This document shows, one piece after another, positions 57,957 through 64,000 of a DNA stretch of 64,000 nt. A program made the translations under genes and the position numbers. Below the pieces are notes generated by a model. The model was not told the origin of the DNA and ran no database searches. It saw nothing but the letters and a program-made list of their open reading frames with translations. Within the stretch, counting starts at the first letter, position 1. Each line of letters starts with the position of its first letter. This DNA is from Lindgomyces ingoldianus. Its lineage: Eukaryota; Ascomycota; Dothideomycetes; Pleosporales; Lindgomycetaceae. The DNA lies in contig NW_022985218.1 in assembly GCF_010093535.1 (NCBI RefSeq), positions 1 to 64,000 on the forward strand. The letters are read 5' to 3'.

Positions 57957-59407
57957 ATGACTGCTGTATCGCGATCACTTTTCCGTGTAGCGATCTTGAG
58001 CTTTCTCATTGTCACATTGTGCGCTTTTACGTTCTTTGCGAGGGACATTGGGCGATTCGGGATTCGAGATGGGAAACTACGGGTCCCGTTCCAGCTTCCA
58101 ACCTCAGTATCAGCGTCGAAGACAAGGCCATCATTGCCGAAAGATTACTTGGATGTTCTAAGCCTCACCGAAGATCAGTGCAAGATCGCTTTCCCAGGTC
58201 TAATAGATGAGCTCCATGATGCAGTCCTCAGAGGAACATTTACCTTCAACAAGAGTAATCCGGATTACAAAGGCTTAATACAAGGGAGAATAAAGGATGG
58301 AAAAGTATTTAGTCCTGAAACTACAGTTTTTACGCCTTGCACTGATTCCTTTAGCTTTACATCTTGACTTCATCGCCCGACACTCTCCCCGAAATCCTTC
58401 ACCAACGTACCGCCATCCTGCAGCAACTACATCGCGCTATCGTCACATCAACTACCGTAATACCAGATACCCACTTCGCCTTCGTCATCAACGATAACCC
58501 AAAAGACAACTCTTGGTCTTTCGCCCATCCAAACAAACCAAATACAGACAACACATGGCTCATGCCGCACTTTAGCTTCTGGTCCTGGCCCTCCCCATTC
58601 CTGGGCACTATGGATGATGCTCTTTCCCGAATCTCACATATTGAATCCAGCACGCCTTTCCCCTCTAAAATCGATAAAGCGGTATGGCGCGGTACCATAT
58701 GGTTTAATCCCATCGGCAATCCATATTTACGCTCAAAGCTCATCACAACTACGACTGGAAAACATTGGGCCAACATACAAAAGCTAGAAAAGGACCGGGA
58801 TGGGGAGATCACGAATTCGTTGAACATTGAAGAGTTTTGCAAATACAAGTATGTTGTGTATACGGAGGGGGTGACGTATAGTGGGCGGTTAGCATATCAT
58901 CAAGCATGCGAGAGCGTGCTTTTAATGCCGCCGCTAACATACCTGACACATACAGCGCGGTGGATTAAGCCTGTTGTTGCTGAGGAGATGATGGGAACAT
59001 TTGGCAAGACCCCTGGCTCTGACGAGTCCGAGAAAGTGAATAAGACGACAAAAGGATGGTCACCACCAACAATTCTCCCCACGGTAAAGGATTGGAGGGA
59101 AGCAAACGCGGTATATGTTGCGAAAGATTGGTCCGATCTCGAATCTACCATCGATTTCCTTCGCACGCACCCTAAGATCGCGGAAACTATCGCTAGCAAT
59201 CAACGGAAGATGACGCATGGAAAAGGATATCTGAGTTCGGCAGCAGAGACGTGCTACTGGCGGGCACTTGTGAAGGGCTGGGCGAGTGTTGCGGTCCCGG
59301 ACGGAGAGTGGGGTGATGAGTTGGGTGAGCGGTTCGAGAGTTGGATTATGAAAGAAGTGGTAACGAGAAGAGATGGGACTATTGGGAAGGTTTGGACAGG
59401 AGGCTAA
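57957..59407 (+). CDS. CAP10-type glycosyltransferase (GT90)
   Basis: Two exons (57957-58304 and 58355-59407, 50-bp phase-0 intron GTATTT...TTTAG) give 466 residues. An N-terminal signal anchor (RVAILSFLIVTLCAFTFFA) points to a type II Golgi membrane protein. The CAP10 domain shows FSFWSWPSPFLGTMDDALSRI, KIDKAVWRGTIWFNPIGNPYLR, then KYVVYTEGVTYSGRLAYHQACESVLL and a helical end. Family members, such as Cryptococcus Cap10, add xylose or related sugars to polysaccharides or proteins. The exact acceptor is unknown. The size is on the short side for fungal CAP10 homologues, but both ends look intact. Confidence 0.85.
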
Positions 59408-60484
59408 ATTGTCATGAGTCAGTGCAGATTCGTGTATATACTTATGTAGATGTCGTGCTGTAAATATTGGCATCTTTTATAATAGTTTCTGCATCCCACA
59501 CCAGAACTAGTATATCAATTGAAATGGACCTCTTATAGTTGACAAGGGCAGACAAAGTAAGTTTTACAGAGATGCCTTCATTTACATCAAGAACCCAAGG
59601 CTCTGTCTAGAACGCCCCACTCCTCTCTATTGCTTCCACCGATCAGTTAAATTTCTCACTGTTCATCACCTTCTGTTCAGAAAGCTGGTTCTCATTCATA
59701 TTCAGCTTCCTCCTTCCTCCCCCTTCTATCAACCTCTTCCAACAACTCTCCACACTTCGTTTGTAAAAATCTTTAGCATATCCTGCTTGAAGCCTGGTAT
59801 ATCCTTGTATTTGGCCATCTTTCGATCGTTATCGATGTCGAAACTGCAGTTGATTGCAACAACCCCGTTGATTTTCCGCCTCATTTTGCCTCCGCTATCT
59901 GCATCCTTCGATTATTCACTCTCATCGATTTGAACTATGATATTACCTCGTGGATTAAAAGGCGGCAACAATGAAAAATCTCATTATTTTCGTCAGGCGG
60001 GATGGTAATCTCACCGGCACGGTAGGTCGCTCAGATCTCACAACTTTGGTTCCCCTGCAATCTCTGGCATCGGAAATGTTGAATCTGAAGCGCGTATGCG
60101 AACATTAGTGTTGCCATGCGTCTTAGCGGCATCTGCGGGGGGTGTTGCTCGTTATCTGTAGTTGAAACATGCTAAAGGGCAGAAGAGTCCTGCTAGTCCC
60201 CACCCATGATTAAATGGCGGAGATACACAACGTCTTTTGCTAAATTAGATTTTGTATTAGAACAGATGCTCTTTCTGCAACAAAAATTTGCGTTAATTAG
60301 ATCCAGATGACGGCGCGTTTGAGAAGCCTTATGGCTTGGCTGGGTATTTGCGAAAAGTGCAAGGAAGACGAACTGGTCAGAAACCTCATGAACGACGAGA
60401 GTAAGGTCTAATCATAAGGTCTACTCATATCGTATACGTTCCCTGAGAGAAGTATCGGGTTTTAGTAACATCACTGCTAAGGTT
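59408..60484. other. Mostly gene-free; possible lone minus-strand exon
   Basis: About 1.1 kb. On the minus strand near 59890-59725 an open stretch with FDIDNDRKMAKYKDIPGFKQ, preceded by an acceptor-like GATAG, ends in TGA and could be the last exon of an unrecognised gene or a remnant. Nothing else is supported. Confidence 0.35.
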
Positions 60485-62209
60485 TTATGGTCCCATGTTT
60501 GACTCAAAGCTCCAATCCTTAATCATCTTTTCCGTCCCAATTTCTTCAGCCAGTTTCTTGAACTTTTCGCAAGCCCTATCATACGCGGCCTTTTTAAATG
60601 CTTCGCGATCTTGTCCAAAGGGTACAAGCATGCAAAACCCTACCGTTAATGTCATATGAGCAACAACCTCTTGATAATGGTCGTTGACATGTATGTGGAG
60701 GCCAGAGTTGGATAGGAAATCTGGACTGGGTCTACTATTCTCTCCGAGATTTGGTGCAATTGCTACAGAGTTGTTTTCATTCAGCCTTTCGATCGCTTCC
60801 ACAGCTACACTCCCATCATTCGAATACCCTAGGTGACTGTCCTGTTCTTGAGATGATGACTTGTGAGGACAGCCGTTCAACTTGACCTGATCAACTAAGA
60901 CAAGCGCATTGACTAAGCCCGTAGTCGACCCTTCAAGTAGCTTCAGTCGCTCTGGGGATTCCCGACCCTCCGGGCCGAGATGGCTGTATTCGTCAAAATC
61001 GATATAGTGGGTAACTACAGCAGCACGCTGTTGGTGCTGTAAGTCTTCATCATTAGACTTCTTGAGTTCTGACTGACGTGAGAGATGTAGAGATGAAGAG
61101 CATTTTGGGTTTCCTGACTCAAGCTGCTTGGATGGACAGTCATTTTTGAACAGTCCTATTTGGTTGATTGGCTCAGCATCCTTGCGATGCGTCATATCTT
61201 GGGATGTACTAGATTACTCTTTGTGCTCTGGGGAGTTGTGACTGGGCATGCTGAGTCGACTGTGATCCTTGAAGTCGAAATTCGGGGCATTCTCAGTCTC
61301 TCTCTGCCTGGAAGTTCCATTTTCATTCCTTATTCCATTACACCTAGATCGAATCACCAATGGTAGACGAGTGGAGTCCTCTGCATGGAGGAAACCTGGC
61401 TGACTAAGAGGCCCACGGCTGTCTGCTGGCGCCCCTTGTTTCACCAATGTCACTTGCTTTACTTCACATTCCTTAACCTTCTCCTCCTTCTCAGATGCGT
61501 CTACTATGCTGGTTGGCTTGGAAGAATTCCGGCGTGAGCACGTCGTATGTCTGCTATATTGGATGTTGATATATCTTTGGGAAGGTTTCCGCGTGATATA
61601 GCGAGTCCTCCGTAGTTCCGGTCATCATGGAGAAGTGCGTGGTCAGCAGCGAAAGTATTGAGGAAGATTGCGCCGCGACTGCGGCTGCGGGCTAAGGTAT
61701 CTAAAGAGTCAGTACGAGCTTAGCAATCAATATCGATTCTTCACTTACGCAAGTGATGATGATTGCCTTTGATCCGACCGCGATCAGATTTGCTGATATC
61801 CGGGCTAGCTGATTTTTCAATACCATCTTCAGGAGGGGCTTGTTTGCCCGGCTCTATTCGAATACGACACGTGTCTCTGGCATTGGGGACTCTGGCGATT
61901 TTGGTAGTTGTGTGTGGGCTTGCCATCTCTAATGTGTCCACCCGGAGTCTCCTCAGACCAGCTAGAGTATTTACTGGTCAAATTGAGAGTCTCTGTTCTC
62001 TCTTCGGTGGGGTTGTCAAAGCACCTTTCGTTGCCTGAGCTAGCGCCTTGGTCATGCTTATCGACGCTACCCATTGTACCGCCTGATGTGCCAGTGCCAA
62101 TTGAAGGCAGTCCGGATATTTCGGAATTGGGGCAGAGAGCAACGTTCTTTTTCATTTCTACAGACATAGTAGTAGTTGTCGGTGTAGTATATGGCTCATA
62201 AGTTGACAA
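60485..62209 (-). CDS. Hypothetical protein, uncertain gene model
   Basis: Several open pieces on the minus strand can be partly spliced: 62209 to about 61991, then from about 61944 after a 46-base intron (GTAAAT...TTAG), and onward past a third junction near 61746 (GTAAGT donor). The encoded protein would be hydrophilic, Ser/Thr/Glu-rich, with LARSRSRGAIFLNTFAADH in the middle. The last piece (61453-60485) is one frame interrupted only by TAA at 61214-61216, so it is either spliced there in a way I could not resolve or carries a nonsense mutation. The C-terminal part HIHVNDHYQEVVAHMTL...FESNMGP matches no family I know. Treat as unverified. Confidence 0.35.
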
Positions 62210-63032
62210 GGAACAAGCTAAGACGACGAATGCGGCCTGTTTGTGTTAATAGGTTGAGACCATAGCACAACGTTGGCTATCACAATAATTCTTATGAATG
62301 ATGAAGCCTTCTATTTTTTTTTTCGCTTATTGGGGACATTAAAAGAGGTGAAAGAGGCGATCACGTAATAGTAACAATTCTTCCACTTAACTAGAAATAT
62401 TTGGCCATCACAATGGATTTATCGAGTGACTAGAGCAGAGGGAGTATAATGAAGTACGACGAACCCAAGAGGCGCCTTTGTTCTTCTTGCGTAAAGATGA
62501 GTTAGGTAGGTTTCGGGTACTCTGGAACGAGAGCACTTCCTACAAGGCTATAATGTGGTGTATATGGGTGTCGGGAGTTGTAAGTAGGAAGAGGGGAGAT
62601 GAATCTAAATATGGTAGAGGGTCGGGGTCACTTTGATCCTTTGATCGAGACTGATATACGTCACGCATTAAGTAGGCACCAGCGGGATACTGCCCTGTGG
62701 CGATCATTCTCGAAGGGCGGCCAAGAATGAGTACGTTTATTGGCGAGTCAATACCGCTTGGGGCACTTGGAATGGCCGGTGTGTTGAAATCACTGAGCAA
62801 GGGACACAATGAAACATGCCAGCTCAGCGAGGGTAGAATACGCGAAATTGGAAGTGAAAAGAGGAATGAAAAGAATGTGCTGGTTTTTTTTTGTGGGTGC
62901 CTACTGCGATGCTGGCCTAGGCTGTGCGCTTTCCGGTGCCATAGATAGGTTTAATCGACTCCCTAGCGAGGTAGGAGAGAGCAGTCTTAATTGCTCAATG
63001 ATTGCTACCGGAAAAATTAGCCTGTAGACTCA
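62210..63032. other. Gene-free stretch
   Basis: About 820 bp. A poly-T run near 62315 and short frames on both strands; nothing supportable. Confidence 0.45.
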
Positions 63033-63503
63033 ATGGATGCCAATTCGCACCGACGGTCAGAGTTCCTATACCGCTGGAGCTGCTCTTCATGGTTGGACAC
63101 CTCTTCAGCTAATTTCGCAGCCTTGTCCTCAAACTCCTTGAGCTGGTTATGCATTTCAGATGTCTCTTCGATGACCCTTTCCACTTCCGCTTCCAGTTGC
63201 TATATCGTAGTCGATTTGGTTCTATTTGAGCCACGAAGGGTCTGGCTCGTCGCCTTTTCCTTTATGTGCCATTCTTGTACCTGCCGAATTTTTCCGTTCT
63301 TGATGTCGGCCTCTTTCTCATGGCTCTCCATGAGGAACTTTCGCTGTCCTTCAATTTCCCGAAAGAACTGGGAGTACCGTTTGGACTGCTCCTCGAGTAA
63401 GGCCTTTGTCTACTTAATCTCCACTTTCTCTGCTACCGTGCGGGAGTGCTCGGCCGCAAACATTTCGCGCTCTTTGACTTGTGTTTCCCTCGCCTCTTCT
63501 TAA
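63033..63503 (-). pseudogene. Coiled-coil protein fragment, broken by two TAG codons
   Basis: Read on the minus strand, one frame runs through EEARETQVKEREMF, LLEEQSKRYSQFFREIEGQ, MESHEKEADIKN and QLEAEVERVIEETSEMHNQL to VSNHEEQLQRYRNSD, a classical heptad-rich coiled coil. It is stopped by TAG at 63410-63412 and TAG at 63200-63202, both explained by a CAG-to-TAG change. A plus-strand frame over the same bases is only its shadow. The 5' part lies beyond a stop near 63503. It resembles the helical tail of many large fungal proteins; the parent family is unknown. Confidence 0.55.
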
Positions 63504-64000
63504 AAACCAATTTAACTACCTTTAACATCGTGTTATAAGTCCACCGCCGCAGCATTCCTATGCGCAGGAGCTCTTCTCCCTTGCAGAAGATTCGAATTGA
63601 TCACGGCGGTATTGTAGCAGGGGATTCTGATGGACATGCTAGATTATGGTTGAAGATAACCCTTGTGTAAGTGGATATGCCCATCAACGCGAGTGCTACT
63701 ATCGCTTATCAAGTGGGATGCGTTCCGGAAGACTTAGGAGATGAATCTTCAATCACCGAAATTTTACCTACAGTGTTTCGTTCTGACTCCTTGACTCCAA
63801 ATCCAGAGTCGGCGGCAGCGTGGCCAACAGTACGTAGTACGTTACGTTTAAGCTTTTTTCTGCTAGTAACTTCTTAATTTAGTAGTACTTTTGTACATAA
63901 GCAGTAAATTAATTAGCAAGTACATAACATAACAGTAACTTTTTAAAATTTTTATACTTTTGTACTTTTTACAAGAAGTTTTGTTAGTCTAGGTTAAAAT
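63504..64000. other. Window end, turning AT-rich
   Basis: Normal composition until about 63830, then AT-rich DNA with AAGTACATAACATAACAGT-like words, probably the edge of another RIP-mutated repeat block. No supported gene. Confidence 0.45.

Overview
The window is nuclear DNA of a filamentous ascomycete (Pezizomycotina). The evidence is short introns of about 38-150 bp with GT(or GC)...AG borders, three fungal Zn2Cys6 regulators, a PDR-type ABC transporter, UstYa/DUF3328, DUF2985 and GH128 proteins, and AT-rich repeat blocks carrying the C-to-T/G-to-A scars of repeat-induced point mutation (RIP). Class and species cannot be fixed by eye. All exon borders were worked out by hand from reading frames and splice signals; no homology search was run, so family names rest on recognised motifs.

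Layout. 0-5.1 kb is a RIP-degraded transposon graveyard: a dead Ty1/copia pol tail, three 129-151 bp LTR-like elements with perfect 5-bp target duplications, and other dispersed repeats. 5.1-19.5 kb is a repeat-bounded accessory block: a dead wax-synthase-like gene, a short-chain dehydrogenase, two oppositely oriented glutathione S-transferase fragments, and a PDR ABC transporter divergent from a Zn2Cys6 regulator. A 340-bp LTR-like repeat sits in the same orientation on both sides (7.9 and 19.1 kb). 19.7-29.4 kb is more ordinary: an F-box protein, an MCT-like MFS transporter, a proline-rich/glycine-zipper protein, a DUF2985 membrane protein, a small GPI-anchored Cys-rich protein and tRNA-splicing endonuclease subunit Sen15. 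29.5-32.8 kb holds a UstYa-family oxidase gene divergent from a secreted protein with two tyrosine/glycine-rich modules. 35.7-38.9 kb is a large Zn2Cys6 regulator behind a long gene-free leader with overlapping upstream ORFs.

39.8-52.2 kb reads as a catabolic cluster: MFS transporter, Zn2Cys6 regulator, aldehyde dehydrogenase, SnoaL-like protein, 2,3-dihydroxybenzoate-decarboxylase-like amidohydrolase and a carotenoid/stilbene cleavage oxygenase. A plausible route is oxidative cleavage of a stilbenoid or similar phenylpropanoid to aromatic aldehydes, oxidation to acids, then decarboxylation. A GH128 glucanase, an F-box pseudogene, a nitrilase and a CAP10/GT90 glycosyltransferase follow. The last 4.5 kb carries an uncertain hypothetical gene, a nonsense-broken coiled-coil gene on the minus strand, and AT-rich DNA at the edge.

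The most promising items for follow-up are the UstYa/tyrosine-repeat pair, the phenolic-cleavage cluster and the tiny LTR-like family.
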